Shown one piece after another: positions 46,863 to 55,493 of a stretch of 64,000 bases of DNA. Numbering within the stretch: position 1 is the first letter of the stretch; the number at the start of each line of letters is the position of its first letter. The stretch lies in the NCBI RefSeq assembly GCF_002224365.1, contig NZ_CP022437.1, forward strand, positions 3,658,001 to 3,722,000, written 5' to 3'. The translations under genes and the position numbers were made by a program. Below the pieces are notes generated by a model. That model saw nothing but the letters and a program-made list of their open reading frames with translations, was not told where the DNA came from and did no database searches. The stretch is from Virgibacillus necropolis. Its GTDB lineage: Bacteria > Bacillota > Bacilli > Bacillales > Amphibacillaceae.

Positions 46863-47504
46863 TTACTCACCCCAGATTCTATTAATTTCTGCTTTAAATT
46901 TCATTGCTCCTTCAAAAGGAGATGCTGCATCACGAATACTTCTGCCCGCAATAAATGTAAATACATCAATCCCTTTGAATAATTCCAGCGTCTCAAGTTC
47001 CAGACCGCCCGTTACAGATACTTTGAAACCCATTTCTGTAAGTTTACGAATTTTATTTAGATCCTTTTCTCCCCATGTTTCTCCTGCAACTAATGCATCA
47101 CGACTTTGATGGTAAACCACTTGATTCAACCCTGCACCTTGCCATAATTTAGCCTCTTCAAAGGTCCAGTTACCGTATAATTCAACCTGGATGTCTTCCA
47201 TTTCTGTCAATGCTGCTTTCATTGTAGGTACTGTTGCCGAACAAATAACTGTCATCCAGTTTGCACCTGCAGTGCGGCAATTTCTTGCAACAGTGCCTCC
47301 AGCATCCGCACACTTTGTATCCGCAACAATTACTTTATTAGGATAAAGGGACCGTAAACATCTTACCGGTTCCATTCCTTCCGCTACGCATAATATTGTT
47401 CCCACTTCAATAATATCCACCGCATCCGCGACCATTGATGCAGATTGTAATGCCTCACTTAACGTATTATTATCTAAAGCAATTTGTAATTTAGGCAAAC
47501 TCAT
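46863..47504 (-). CDS. ulaD: 3-keto-L-gulonate-6-phosphate decarboxylase (UlaD-like)
   Basis: A 213-residue orotidine-decarboxylase-superfamily enzyme producing L-xylulose 5-phosphate. MSLPKLQIALDN, VDIIEVGTILC, VADTKCADAG (catalytic Asp and Lys of the DxK motif), VVYHQSRDALVAGETWGEKD and FIAGRSIRDA match E. coli UlaD closely. AGGAGG-type site before the ATG. A hexulose-6-phosphate synthase role is unlikely, given the neighbours. Confidence 0.92.
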   Translation of the reverse strand: MSLPKLQIALDNNTLSEALQSASMVADAVDIIEVGTILCVAEGMEPVRCLRSLYPNKVIVADTKCADAGGTVARNCRTAGANWMTVICSATVPTMKAALTEMEDIQVELYGNWTFEEAKLWQGAGLNQVVYHQSRDALVAGETWGEKDLNKIRKLTEMGFKVSVTGGLELETLELFKGIDVFTFIAGRSIRDAASPFEGAMKFKAEINRIWGE

Positions 47505-47550
47505 TCTATTTCCTCCTCGTATTCACTTCTAAATAGCTAATAAAAATAGG

Positions 47551-47585
47551 GGACAATCCTTTTACAATTTATAAAAGAATTGTCC
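47551..47585 (-). promoter_or_regulatory. Stem-loop between ulaG and ulaD
   Basis: GGACAAT / ATTGTCC outer stem with inner CTTTTA/TAAAAG pairing and a T-rich stretch after it on the minus strand. It could attenuate or mark an RNA-processing site inside the operon. Confidence 0.45.
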
Positions 47586-47641
47586 AAAACAAGGACGTTT
47601 AACTATTTTAAATTGTAATGCCATTATTTAGATTCTTATTT

Positions 47642-48706
47642 TTATAAGAAAGACTTGTAAGGTACATCAGGCTCCAGTGTGAAAGCGTCATCAAATCCTC
47701 TTGGGTGGTGGTATTCTAATTTATCCTTGTCATCCGGGAATACGTACTTCCCACCGACCTGCCACGTATACGGCTTAAATTGATAATTTAGGCGGTCCTT
47801 TTTAGATTCCCAAACTAGTTGAATTTCTTTGGGATCAGCCTGGAAATTTGTCCAAATATCATGATGGACAGGGATGATGACTTTTGCATTTAGCGATTCA
47901 GCCATACGAAGCATATCAACGGACGTTACTTTGTCGGTAATTCCACGAGGGTTTTCCCCGTAAGCTCCCAAAGCAACATCGATTCTGTGCTCATTGCCAT
48001 GTTTGGCAAAATAATTGGAATAATGCGAGTCACCCGCATGGTAAAGGCTTCCCCCTGGTGTTTTGATCAAATAATTGACTGCTACATCATTCATTTCCAT
48101 AGGCATTTTATCCTTCAGTATTTCACCTTCAGGAGCTGTAATAAGTGCTGTACGATCAAATGCTTCCAAAACAACTATTTCCGTATCTTTTATTTTGACA
48201 ACATCCCCTGGTTTGACTGTTTTACAACGTTGCTCCGGTACACCCCAGCTAATCCAAAGATCGACACAGGCTTGCGGACCGATAAATGGTACAGATTCAT
48301 CACAATTCTGAAGCACTGCAGCAGCTGCATTCACATCAATATGGTCTGAATGAAAATGCGTAACCACAAGTGCATCTAAATTTTTGATAGCAAATGGATC
48401 AATCACGAAAGGTGCATTTCGCAAATTCGGCTGTAACTCTTTCACACCACTCATTCGTTGCATTTGGTGCTGTTTTCTCATCATTTTGTTTTTGCGAGTA
48501 CGCTTTCCGGTACCACACCACAGGTCCATCAGAATGTTGGTATCATTTTCCGTTTTCACCCAAATACCTGTACACCCAAGCCACCACATAGCAAACGTAT
48601 TTTTATCAACAACTGTCTCTTCTATTTCCTCATTTAACCATGTTCCCCACTCAGGGAAAGTATTTAAAATCCAAGATTCACGTGTCACATCATTTACATT
48701 TGGCAA
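47642..48706 (-). CDS. ulaG: L-ascorbate-6-phosphate lactonase (UlaG)
   Basis: A 354-residue metallo-beta-lactamase-fold lactonase, co-linear with E. coli Ula[21 protein letters not shown] at the start, WWLGCTGIW, the metal motif [64 protein letters not shown], and the tail [20 protein letters not shown]. Opens L-ascorbate 6-phosphate to 3-keto-L-gulonate 6-phosphate. TTG start after AGGAGG. Very secure by family; what supplies its phosphorylated substrate is open, since no UlaABC is here. Confidence 0.95.
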   Translation of the reverse strand: MPNVNDVTRESWILNTFPEWGTWLNEEIEETVVDKNTFAMWWLGCTGIWVKTENDTNILMDLWCGTGKRTRKNKMMRKQHQMQRMSGVKELQPNLRNAPFVIDPFAIKNLDALVVTHFHSDHIDVNAAAAVLQNCDESVPFIGPQACVDLWISWGVPEQRCKTVKPGDVVKIKDTEIVVLEAFDRTALITAPEGEILKDKMPMEMNDVAVNYLIKTPGGSLYHAGDSHYSNYFAKHGNEHRIDVALGAYGENPRGITDKVTSVDMLRMAESLNAKVIIPVHHDIWTNFQADPKEIQLVWESKKDRLNYQFKPYTWQVGGKYVFPDDKDKLEYHHPRGFDDAFTLEPDVPYKSFL

Positions 48707-48739
48707 TTGTTATCCTCCTAATAGTTGAATGAAACTGCT

Positions 48740-50059
48740 TTATTTATTATTGTCAATAATCGCTTGCACTTTCTTTTTGGCATTTGATATAGTGGTTTCT
48801 AAATCTTGTTCACCCAACAAATACATTTCCGCCTCAGCATTGAATTCACTGTATGCTTCTGACAAAAATGGTTGTGGAACAAATACTTCCGAAGCCTCTG
48901 AATTTTTCAATGTATATAATAATGATTCTTTATGAATTGCTTCTGGTTTTGGAGTAGTTGAGATAAGATTATCCACTACTTCATTCAAGTCCGTCTTGGT
49001 CCAAGAAGGAATCGAAATGTTTTGTATTTTAATCCCTTCCGTTGTAAACCATCTGATGAATTTATAAGCTTCTTCTTTGTGCTCCGAATTTTTTGCAATA
49101 CTCATTATGTCTCCTCCCATACGGGCATATGAAGGACCATCTTCCTTATTTTTTGGCCATGGAGCCCAGGCCATAGTGAAATCTGGAGTAAACTCTCCCC
49201 ATTCTGTAATCATATAACTAGCGGTTGGTATCATACTTGCAGATTGAGAGAAAAACTGTTGTCGATAATCAAGCTTTTGAGAAAGTGTTGCCGACAATGG
49301 TACTGACGTTTTATCTTCTTGTTCCATCTCATAACGTAATTTTAACGTCTCTTTTAGCAACGGATCATCCATATTGGAAGAACCATCCTCATTAATAATG
49401 TTTATATTTTTTGACTTCCCTAGCAATTTCAAAATAAGATACGTATCTGGCCAAGTATGGAAGTAAGAACCATATGTTTTTTCAGTACCTTCCCCTTTTG
49501 TTAACTTTTTAGCGTATTCCTTATAATCATTCCAAGTCCAATCCGTTGGTATTTCTAATCCTGCAGCATCCAAGTGATCTTTGTTCAGTAAAACTAAATT
49601 TGTAGTTAGTTTAGCAGGCAAACCGTAATAGGATCCATTTATTGGAGCATACGTATTATTATATTCCTCTTCCACATTAAGACCTTCCTCTTCTACAAAG
49701 GAATCAATTGGAGCCACTAGACCGGCTGAGACTCGCTTGGAAAGGTCCAAACTGTTGGCAAACATAAACACATCCAATTGTTCACCTGAAGAAGCAAGCA
49801 AATCTAATTTTTTAAGATAATCATCATTTGACATGTTCTCAACTAAAGGAATAGTCTCAACATTTATTCCTGGATGTTCTTTTTCAAATGCTGCAATCAC
49901 CTCATCCCAATTACCAACCTCATCATTAATCCATGTATGGAACTTGATCGTTACTCCATCTTCCCCATTATCCCCCGAAGCTTCATCATTTCCAGAACAG
50001 CCTGCCAATGCAAAAGCTACTACAAGTATACTGAACCACGTTAAAAACCTATGCTTCAT
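48740..50059 (-). CDS. ABC sugar-binding lipoprotein (family 1 SBP)
   Basis: A 439-residue extracellular binding protein with lipobox FALAGC (Cys about 21), a Gly/Asp/Glu linker, and the MalE-like fold: TIKFHTWINDEVGNWDEVIA, FEKEHPGINVETIPL, LDVFMFANSLDLSKRV, YYGLPAKLTTNLVLLNKDHL, WTWNDYKEYAKKLT, and a C-terminal YLLGEQDLETTISNAKKKVQ. Third gene of the operon, directly upstream of ulaG. Substrate inferred as an ascorbate-like or pentulose-type compound. Confidence 0.87.
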   Translation of the reverse strand: MKHRFLTWFSILVVAFALAGCSGNDEASGDNGEDGVTIKFHTWINDEVGNWDEVIAAFEKEHPGINVETIPLVENMSNDDYLKKLDLLASSGEQLDVFMFANSLDLSKRVSAGLVAPIDSFVEEEGLNVEEEYNNTYAPINGSYYGLPAKLTTNLVLLNKDHLDAAGLEIPTDWTWNDYKEYAKKLTKGEGTEKTYGSYFHTWPDTYLILKLLGKSKNINIINEDGSSNMDDPLLKETLKLRYEMEQEDKTSVPLSATLSQKLDYRQQFFSQSASMIPTASYMITEWGEFTPDFTMAWAPWPKNKEDGPSYARMGGDIMSIAKNSEHKEEAYKFIRWFTTEGIKIQNISIPSWTKTDLNEVVDNLISTTPKPEAIHKESLLYTLKNSEASEVFVPQPFLSEAYSEFNAEAEMYLLGEQDLETTISNAKKKVQAIIDNNK

Positions 50060-50116
50060 TATTTATTCCTCCTTTATTTTTTAAAAGCTATGAATACCCC
50101 GTTTTTACTACTCTTT

Positions 50117-50959
50117 TTATCCTTTTACACCACCTAATTGAATTCCATCAATAACTTGCTTTTGTCCTATTACAAAAATGATAAGCAACGGTATTATCGC
50201 AGAAACAGACGCTGCCATCATTAAGGAATAAATACTCCCATGGGCATCTGCGAATTGATAGATTCCTAATTGCAATGTATAAAGATTTTCGGATCGCAGA
50301 AATATAAATGGATACTGATAATCATTCCATGTCCAAATAAATCTGAGAATCGCATACGTTGCAATAGCTGGACGAACTAATGGAAGACCAATATGAAAAA
50401 AGGTTCTAAAGTGTCCTGCACCATCAATTTTTGCAGATTCTATTATTTCATTACTAACCCCTAAGAAAAATTGCCTAAGCATAAACGTTCCAAAAACACT
50501 AAAACTATTTAATAAAACCAATCCCAAGTGTGTATCAATTAACCCAAACCATTTAAATAATAGGAACTGTGTTACTAATAATGATTGTGGGGGAATCATA
50601 TAGGTTGCAAGCACGATAATAAATAGTAAATCTCTACCCTTGAAATTCACTTTAGCAAAGGCGTATGCTGCTAAGCTTGAAACGGTAACTGACGTTAATG
50701 TAGTAAACATTGTTACTTTAAATGAATTCCAATAATATAATAGAAACGTACCTTCACCGAACCATACTTGCGAATAATTGTCGATTGCATTCCATGTTTC
50801 CGGAATCCATTGGATAGGAAAAGCTAATACGTCTTCCTCTGGCTTAAATGAAGCAGAAATCATCCAAAAAAAGGGTAACAAAAATATAATTCCACCAATG
50901 GCCATGACTACAGTTATTGTCAATTTCCGCATGTTCACCTTTTTTAGCCTTTGTATCAA
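50117..50959 (-). CDS. ABC sugar permease, MalG/UgpE-type
   Basis: A 280-residue permease with six TM helices; EAA-type loop EIIESAKIDGAGHFRTFFHI followed by GLPLVRPAIATYAILRFIWT. The TTG start follows AGGAGGG; it begins 17 nt after the other permease. No ATPase gene is in the row, so a shared MsmX/UgpC-type ATPase encoded elsewhere must energise it, as is common in Bacillaceae. Confidence 0.88.
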   Translation of the reverse strand: MIQRLKKVNMRKLTITVVMAIGGIIFLLPFFWMISASFKPEEDVLAFPIQWIPETWNAIDNYSQVWFGEGTFLLYYWNSFKVTMFTTLTSVTVSSLAAYAFAKVNFKGRDLLFIIVLATYMIPPQSLLVTQFLLFKWFGLIDTHLGLVLLNSFSVFGTFMLRQFFLGVSNEIIESAKIDGAGHFRTFFHIGLPLVRPAIATYAILRFIWTWNDYQYPFIFLRSENLYTLQLGIYQFADAHGSIYSLMMAASVSAIIPLLIIFVIGQKQVIDGIQLGGVKG

Positions 50960-50976
50960 TTAACCCTCCTCCTTTC

Positions 50977-51909
50977 CTAGTAATTAACCCATTTTTTCTG
51001 AACGACTATTTGCAGCCATGTAATAAGAAGAACGACGGCTAATACCACTAATGCTATCGTTGAGGCATATCCTGTTCTCAATTCAACAAATGCTTGTTCA
51101 TAAAGGTAAACTACTGGTATTGAAGTGGAATAAGCAGGACCACCGTTCGTTAACACGATAATCAAATCAAATACTTTAAAACTACTTATTAGTCCAGTAA
51201 CCAAAAGTAGAAATGTTGTTGGTGAAACTAGCGGTACTGTAATTTCTCTAAATTGATACCACGCAGTTGCACCGTCCATCTCTGCAGCCTCGTAGAGCTC
51301 CTTTGGAATATTTTGCAAACCTGCTAAATAAATAATTAATTGAAACCCTATGTTTGTCCAAATTAGGATTAACATTACAGAAGGAAGAGCGAAATCTACG
51401 TCCGCGATCCATCCTGGTGGGTTTTCCACCCCAAGCGACATTAACAATTGGTTGATGGGACCTAAGGTTGGATGAAATAATACTTGGAATACGATCGCAA
51501 TTGCAACAACACTTGAAATAAATGGCATGAAATATATTACTTTAAAAAAGTCTTTAAAATAAACATGTTTATTAATAACAACAGCAAGAATCAAGGATAT
51601 AAATAAACCAATTGGAATGGCTAATAACAAAATAATATTATTTGTAAGCGATTTCAAAAAATTGGCGTCATTAAACAATTCCTTAAAATTTGCTAATCCA
51701 ATAAAATTAAACCCATTTATTCCAGTAACAAAATTCCAGTCAGTAAAACTTAAAAAGAAGGAAGCAATGATTGGAAAAATAACTAAAATTGAAGTCCCGA
51801 TAAACATAGGGGCTATAAAAAGATAACCCGCTACTGTATCCTTCCATCCGTTAAATGAACTTCGTTTTTTTCTAATTCGCTTTGCATGCGCTTTCTTTTT
51901 GCTTTTCAA
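50977..51909 (-). CDS. ABC sugar permease, MalF/UgpA-type
   Basis: About 310 residues: a lysine-rich cytosolic N-terminus, six TM helices, and EAA loop ELYEAAEMDGATAWYQFREI plus TVPLVSPTTFLLLVTGLISS. First gene of the ABC-ula operon. The TTG at 51909 lies 6 nt after AAGGGGTG; a GTG at 51918 sits inside that site. Promoter upstream at 51943-51971, divergent from yesL. Confidence 0.88.
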   Translation of the reverse strand: MKSKKKAHAKRIRKKRSSFNGWKDTVAGYLFIAPMFIGTSILVIFPIIASFFLSFTDWNFVTGINGFNFIGLANFKELFNDANFLKSLTNNIILLLAIPIGLFISLILAVVINKHVYFKDFFKVIYFMPFISSVVAIAIVFQVLFHPTLGPINQLLMSLGVENPPGWIADVDFALPSVMLILIWTNIGFQLIIYLAGLQNIPKELYEAAEMDGATAWYQFREITVPLVSPTTFLLLVTGLISSFKVFDLIIVLTNGGPAYSTSIPVVYLYEQAFVELRTGYASTIALVVLAVVLLITWLQIVVQKKWVNY

Positions 51910-51942
51910 ATTATTCACCCCTTTTCAATTGCTATGATTCTT

Positions 51943-51971
51943 ATTATAGTTTTACAGATTTCACCGAACAA
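51943..51971 (-). promoter_or_regulatory. Promoter of the ABC-ula operon
   Basis: Minus-strand TTGTTC (51966-51971), 17-nt spacer, TATAAT (51943-51948), about 33 nt upstream of the first permease start. Confidence 0.6.
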
Positions 51972-52031
51972 TGGATTATTATTACCTAATCGAGAATATT
52001 TTTACCTATTCTGATCATTCCTACAATTATC

Positions 52032-52060
52032 TTGCTAATTTACGAGTTTGTTAGTATTAT
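52032..52060 (+). promoter_or_regulatory. Promoter of the yesL-like gene
   Basis: TTGCTA (52032-52037), 17-nt spacer, TATTAT (52055-52060), 33 nt before the ATG. Confidence 0.55.
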
Positions 52061-52093
52061 TGACAAATCAAATCATGTTTTGGGAGGCAGAAT

Positions 52094-52732
52094 ATGTCAA
52101 CAACTGGATTTATGGCAGTAGCTTATAAAATTACAGACTGGATTACGAAATTAGCCTTCATCAATATCCTATGGATTGGATTTACAATAATGGGTTTATT
52201 TATTTTTGGACTTTTCCCAGCAACATTTGCTATGTTCTTCGTTATGAGTTTACTAATTAAGAAAGAGGATGTCCCTGTGTTTAAAACATTTTGGAAGTTT
52301 TATAAACAGGAATTTTTAAAAAGCAACTTTATAGGAATGATCATCTCGATTATCGCCATTATTTTCTACCTGGAAATTAATTTTATTGCTGACGCTGGTA
52401 ATAGCTTTCTACAATTATTTTATTATCCATTGATTGTATTAAATTTAATTTTTTATTTATCTGTTCTATATCTTTTTCCGACTTATGTACATTACGACCT
52501 AAAATTAGGTCATCTCTTTAAAAATTCTTTTTTAATAATGACAATGAACCCAATGACTACATTTTTTATGCTTTCAGGGTCTTTAATTATTTATTTCGTC
52601 ATTATTTATTTTCCAGCTATATTACCATTCTTTAGCGGAAGCATTTTATCATTATTAATTATGTGGGCTGCAACAGTTGCTTTTAAAAAAATAGAACAAA
52701 AAAAGGTTAAGCTAGATTCAAATAATTGCTAA
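52094..52732 (+). CDS. YesL/DUF624-family membrane protein
   Basis: A 212-residue protein with about five TM helices and the DUF624 pattern: an N-terminal INILWIGFTIMGLFIFGLFP, then a cytosolic FWKFYKQEFLKSNFIGMI and a second half rich in aromatic TM segments. YesL proteins occur with YesMN and ABC sugar importers, usually in one operon; here yesL is divergent from the importer while yesMN is at the far end. Function not established. TGGGAGG precedes the ATG. Confidence 0.82.
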   Translation: MSTTGFMAVAYKITDWITKLAFINILWIGFTIMGLFIFGLFPATFAMFFVMSLLIKKEDVPVFKTFWKFYKQEFLKSNFIGMIISIIAIIFYLEINFIADAGNSFLQLFYYPLIVLNLIFYLSVLYLFPTYVHYDLKLGHLFKNSFLIMTMNPMTTFFMLSGSLIIYFVIIYFPAILPFFSGSILSLLIMWAATVAFKKIEQKKVKLDSNNC

Positions 52733-52792
52733 TTATGATTGTCGCTTTTAACTTTAATTTCGGTTCCTAAACCGACTTTCGACTTAAACCCA

Positions 52793-52826
52793 TAGAAATC
52801 CCGTCACACTGGGATTTCTACTTTTT
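52793..52826 (+). terminator. Terminator of the yesL-like gene
   Basis: TAGAAATCCC / GGGATTTCTA 10-bp perfect stem, 8-nt loop, then C and five T. Confidence 0.8.
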
Positions 52827-52890
52827 ACTTGGTCACTACAACCTTTTTTAAAAATTTCGTGTTTTCTTTTCAATGAATTCTTTTATCTTT

Positions 52891-53110
52891 AAGTGCGTGA
52901 TCAAAAAGTCGCTGAATTAGAAACAAGAAGTTCAAGGCGACGAAGTCCTTGAGGACCAGACTTGCACAGGATGTGCTGACTTCTACGTCGCCAACAGAAC
53001 GTGGGCAACGTAGAAGTTCCTCCCTGTTACTGCTACATGAGGACCGGAAAGACAAGCCAACGAAGAAATTCGTAGTTTATCATTTGGTGACTTTTTGAAC
53101 ATCCTCTTTA
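52891..53110. repeat. MITE-like repeat, long copy (220 bp)
   Basis: Inverted ends AAGTGCGTGATCAAAAAGTC and (other strand) TAAAGAGGATGTTCAAAAAG. Opposite orientation to the copy at 24614. It carries a central insertion of about 55 bp with its own CTTCTACGT/ACGTAGAAG palindrome. A 61-codon frame inside is not a gene. Confidence 0.72.
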
Positions 53111-53281
53111 ACAGGTTGTATATTTCTTAATGATTTTTTACCACGGTTACTTGTACTCGGACATGATGAATTTGGTCCTGTTCAACGGTTACAAGTACTA
53201 CTAGATGGCTTAACTAAACGTCCAACAAGTACAGCTTCCGCCAGTACTTGGTGGGGTGAGATTAAAGCGTCAAAAGCTTAG
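53111..53281 (+). pseudogene. Unidentified gene fragment after the repeat
   Basis: An open frame without start runs directly out of the repeat and ends at TAG (53279). It reads with coding-like composition (NDFLPRLLVLGHDEFGPVQR, then LDGLTKRPTSTASASTWWGE, IKASKA). It looks like the C-terminal end of a gene cut by the repeat. I do not recognise the family. Sequence up to about 53460 holds nothing else supportable. Confidence 0.4.
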
Positions 53282-53460
53282 TAGGTCGTCAAATGTTTTC
53301 GGTAGGCCGAGTAATCGCAGGCCCAGAACGTCGCGATGTTAGCCGACCGGAACAAATCAAATAGTATAATTCTTACGTGCAAGAAAAAAGAGGTCGCCTC
53401 ATTTATAATGAAACTTCCCCTTATTCTAGTATTCTATTTGAACATGGTTTATTATTCTCC

Positions 53461-53484
53461 TATAAAAGGTTGTTCAAAAAGTCA
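53461..53484. repeat. Single end of the GTTGTTCAAAAAGTC repeat family
   Basis: TATAAAAGGTTGTTCAAAAA continues into GTCA and ends at the stop codon of the transporter gene. Confidence 0.55.
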
Positions 53485-54978
53485 CTATAAAGTATTCGAT
53501 TTATCTTTCTCTGCTTTTTTTTCTGCAATCTCTGCTTTTCTTTCTGCAATCCCTGCTTGTATTTCTTCCATTGTATTTTGATCAAGTTTATAGAATTTCA
53601 TACTAACAATCGATACAACTAATAGCAATGCTGGTATTCCAAATGCTAGCGCTAATGTCGCCCAGAATAAAGGAGTTGTTAATGATTCTCCTATTGCTGG
53701 ATACTCTGATCCATATCCAATCATAGCCACAACTAGGCCCATAATAATCGGAGCTGCAGAAGAAACAAATTGATCGATAAACGAGAAAATTGTACCCATC
53801 ATACCAGGAATATAACGACCTGATTTATGTGTTTCATAATCTGAAACATCTGCCACCATCGGTACTACGAGTGTAGTTGGAATAGCGCCAAAGCTCATTG
53901 CTAAAGTATATAAAGCTAAAAACACAACTGTTGCTACCCCAATATTACTCATTGAAATACTTGTAGGGTCATCTAACACTATAAATAGAAGAAACAAACC
54001 AACTAAAGATAGGAAAGCTACCCAAACTGAGGAAAGATACGCCTTCCTTAAGCCTGTTTTTCTAGCTATTGCCACTACTAAAAATACAATCAGTATGTTT
54101 GGTATAAGTGTAATCATTCCCATGGTACCACTTAATTCATAATTCCCTAATAAAATTCCAAATAACATAACCACTACAACCGATTGACGTAGAAGCTGAA
54201 AAGCGAGTTTATCGGCAGACGCTGAAAGTGAAAGCAATAGTAATGGTCTATTTCTCTTAACAACTTGCCAGTATTCGCGAATAGAATTAGTTTCAGTCGT
54301 ATCTTCCCCTAATCCGTAGTTTTCTTTATTATCTTTATTACCTAGACCTATGACAGCTAATACGGCAAAAACACCTGAGAGAATCAATGCATAGGTATTT
54401 AATTCTGCAAATAAATCTAACGTAAATCCTCCGTGTTTTGCAACCAGATATGAAGCTACAAAAACCTGTCCACCAGTAAAAATTAAAGCATTATATATAC
54501 CATCAAAAACAGCATATAATGGGCGTTGTTTAGGGTGATTGGTTAATACAGTCTGTCCAGCTTTAGTAACCGATGTTTGAATCGAATATCCTATTTTGTG
54601 TATGATATAAAACAGGACTAAGGCAATTAACCGTACTCCTTCTGGTAATAAATGTGTTGCATAAATAAGTAAAACAGAAAACGCTAAGATTATATTTCCA
54701 ATGATTATTAATGGTCTATATTTCCCAAATCTTGTTTCTGTTTTATCGATAATAAATCCTATAACAGGATCTATTAAACCGTCAAAGAGTCTCATTGCTC
54801 CCAAAAGGGTACTTACTGCTAAAACCGCTATTCCAACAAAACCTGTCGCGTAGTAAGTTACAAATGCTAAAGCAAACAAATAAAGGTTTGTCGATGTATT
54901 ATTCAAAGTGAATAATCCAATTTGCCATAATTTAGCCGTATTATATTGGTGATTATTTTCTACCGTTTTAGTTGACAT
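53485..54978 (-). CDS. GPH-family sugar:cation symporter (second copy)
   Basis: A 497-residue, twelve-TM paralogue of the UidB-like protein at 38133-39617: YNTAKLWQIGLFTLNNTSTN, FDGLIDPVIGFIIDKTETRF, TNHPKQRPLYAVFDGIYNAL, PMVADVSDYETHKSGRYIPG. The C-terminus is a Lys/Glu/Ala coiled stretch. Probably imports a glucuronide or related glycoside for the Gfo/Idh cluster next to it. A cre box and strong XylR-type operator lie upstream. Start after GGGGGAG; a repeat end touches the stop codon. Confidence 0.86.
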   Translation of the reverse strand: MSTKTVENNHQYNTAKLWQIGLFTLNNTSTNLYLFALAFVTYYATGFVGIAVLAVSTLLGAMRLFDGLIDPVIGFIIDKTETRFGKYRPLIIIGNIILAFSVLLIYATHLLPEGVRLIALVLFYIIHKIGYSIQTSVTKAGQTVLTNHPKQRPLYAVFDGIYNALIFTGGQVFVASYLVAKHGGFTLDLFAELNTYALILSGVFAVLAVIGLGNKDNKENYGLGEDTTETNSIREYWQVVKRNRPLLLLSLSASADKLAFQLLRQSVVVVMLFGILLGNYELSGTMGMITLIPNILIVFLVVAIARKTGLRKAYLSSVWVAFLSLVGLFLLFIVLDDPTSISMSNIGVATVVFLALYTLAMSFGAIPTTLVVPMVADVSDYETHKSGRYIPGMMGTIFSFIDQFVSSAAPIIMGLVVAMIGYGSEYPAIGESLTTPLFWATLALAFGIPALLLVVSIVSMKFYKLDQNTMEEIQAGIAERKAEIAEKKAEKDKSNTL

Positions 54979-55028
54979 AATACTCCCCCATATTAAATCT
55001 TTTTTAATAAGATTTGAATTAATCCAAA

Positions 55029-55038
55029 AACAAACTAA
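55029..55038 (-). promoter_or_regulatory. XylR-type half-site
   Basis: Minus-strand TTAGTTTGTT without a matching right arm, 50 nt before the transporter start; perhaps a decayed operator. Confidence 0.35.
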
Positions 55039-55087
55039 ATAACTTACCTGTAGAACTAGCTGGTTTACACTCTCAACTCTAATTAAA

Positions 55088-55101
55088 TTAAACCGCTTAC
55101 A
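55088..55101 (-). promoter_or_regulatory. cre box upstream of the second GPH transporter
   Basis: Minus-strand TGTAAGCGGTTTAA, close to the CcpA consensus; lies between the operator at 55137-55175 and the gene. Confidence 0.55.
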
Positions 55102-55136
55102 TAATAAATTATTAAAACTACTTTGTGTTTTATTAT

Positions 55137-55175
55137 CCTATAGATAGTTTGTTTCGAAAACAAACTATCTATAGG
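55137..55175 (-). promoter_or_regulatory. Extended XylR-type operator (17-bp perfect arms)
   Basis: CCTATAGATAGTTTGTT, 5-nt spacer, AACAAACTATCTATAGG: perfect inverted repeat whose inner part is the XylR-like site. Located between the decayed transporter copy and the intact one. Confidence 0.75.
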
Positions 55176-55176
55176 A

Positions 55177-55371
55177 TCAAAGAATAACCCCATGGGTATT
55201 TAATTCAGTAAACAATACCATAATATAAACTCCGTCAAAAATTAAAAAAGCGGACATTGCTTTGGTAACACTAGTTTAAAATGAATAACCAATTTTATAA
55301 CTACTAACATCACAGTTAGGAAATTTAGCAGTGTTATATTCACGGCCATTTCCTTTTGTATTTCTTGACAT
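55177..55371 (-). pseudogene. Decayed third GPH-family transporter gene
   Basis: Starts MSRNTKGNGREYNTAKF after an intact GGGGGGAG site, then jumps to KIGYSF, an in-frame TAA (55276-55278), TSVTKA, LIFDGVYI and LFTELNTHGVIL, ending at TGA. Each piece aligns in order with the neighbouring transporter (YNTAKL, HKIGYSI, TSVTKA, VFDGIYN, LFAELNTYALIL), with large deletions between. Promoter, cre and operator remain intact upstream, so this is a recent remnant of a tandem duplicate. Confidence 0.75.
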
Positions 55372-55460
55372 ACTCCCCCCTTGGTTTAATGCGCCTTCAT
55401 ATGGGTGACTTCTTTGTGAAATATGCCACAAAAGCATCATATTAAAACGCAATGTTTTTA

Positions 55461-55482
55461 TTTTGTTCACCAAACAAACTAA
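55461..55482 (-). promoter_or_regulatory. XylR-type operator upstream of the decayed transporter
   Basis: Minus-strand TTAGTTTGTT, spacer TGGTG, AACAAAA, placed 12 nt after a -10 box, as at uidB. Confidence 0.7.
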
Positions 55483-55493
55483 AGAGTAGTTAC

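Noticed and set aside
47987-48349. 120-codon plus-strand frame
   Set aside because: Antisense shadow of ulaG; no independent start signal.
52870-53055. 61-codon minus-strand frame
   Set aside because: Lies inside the 220-bp repeat; its translation simply reflects the repeat, and the copy at 24614 shows a similar non-conserved frame.
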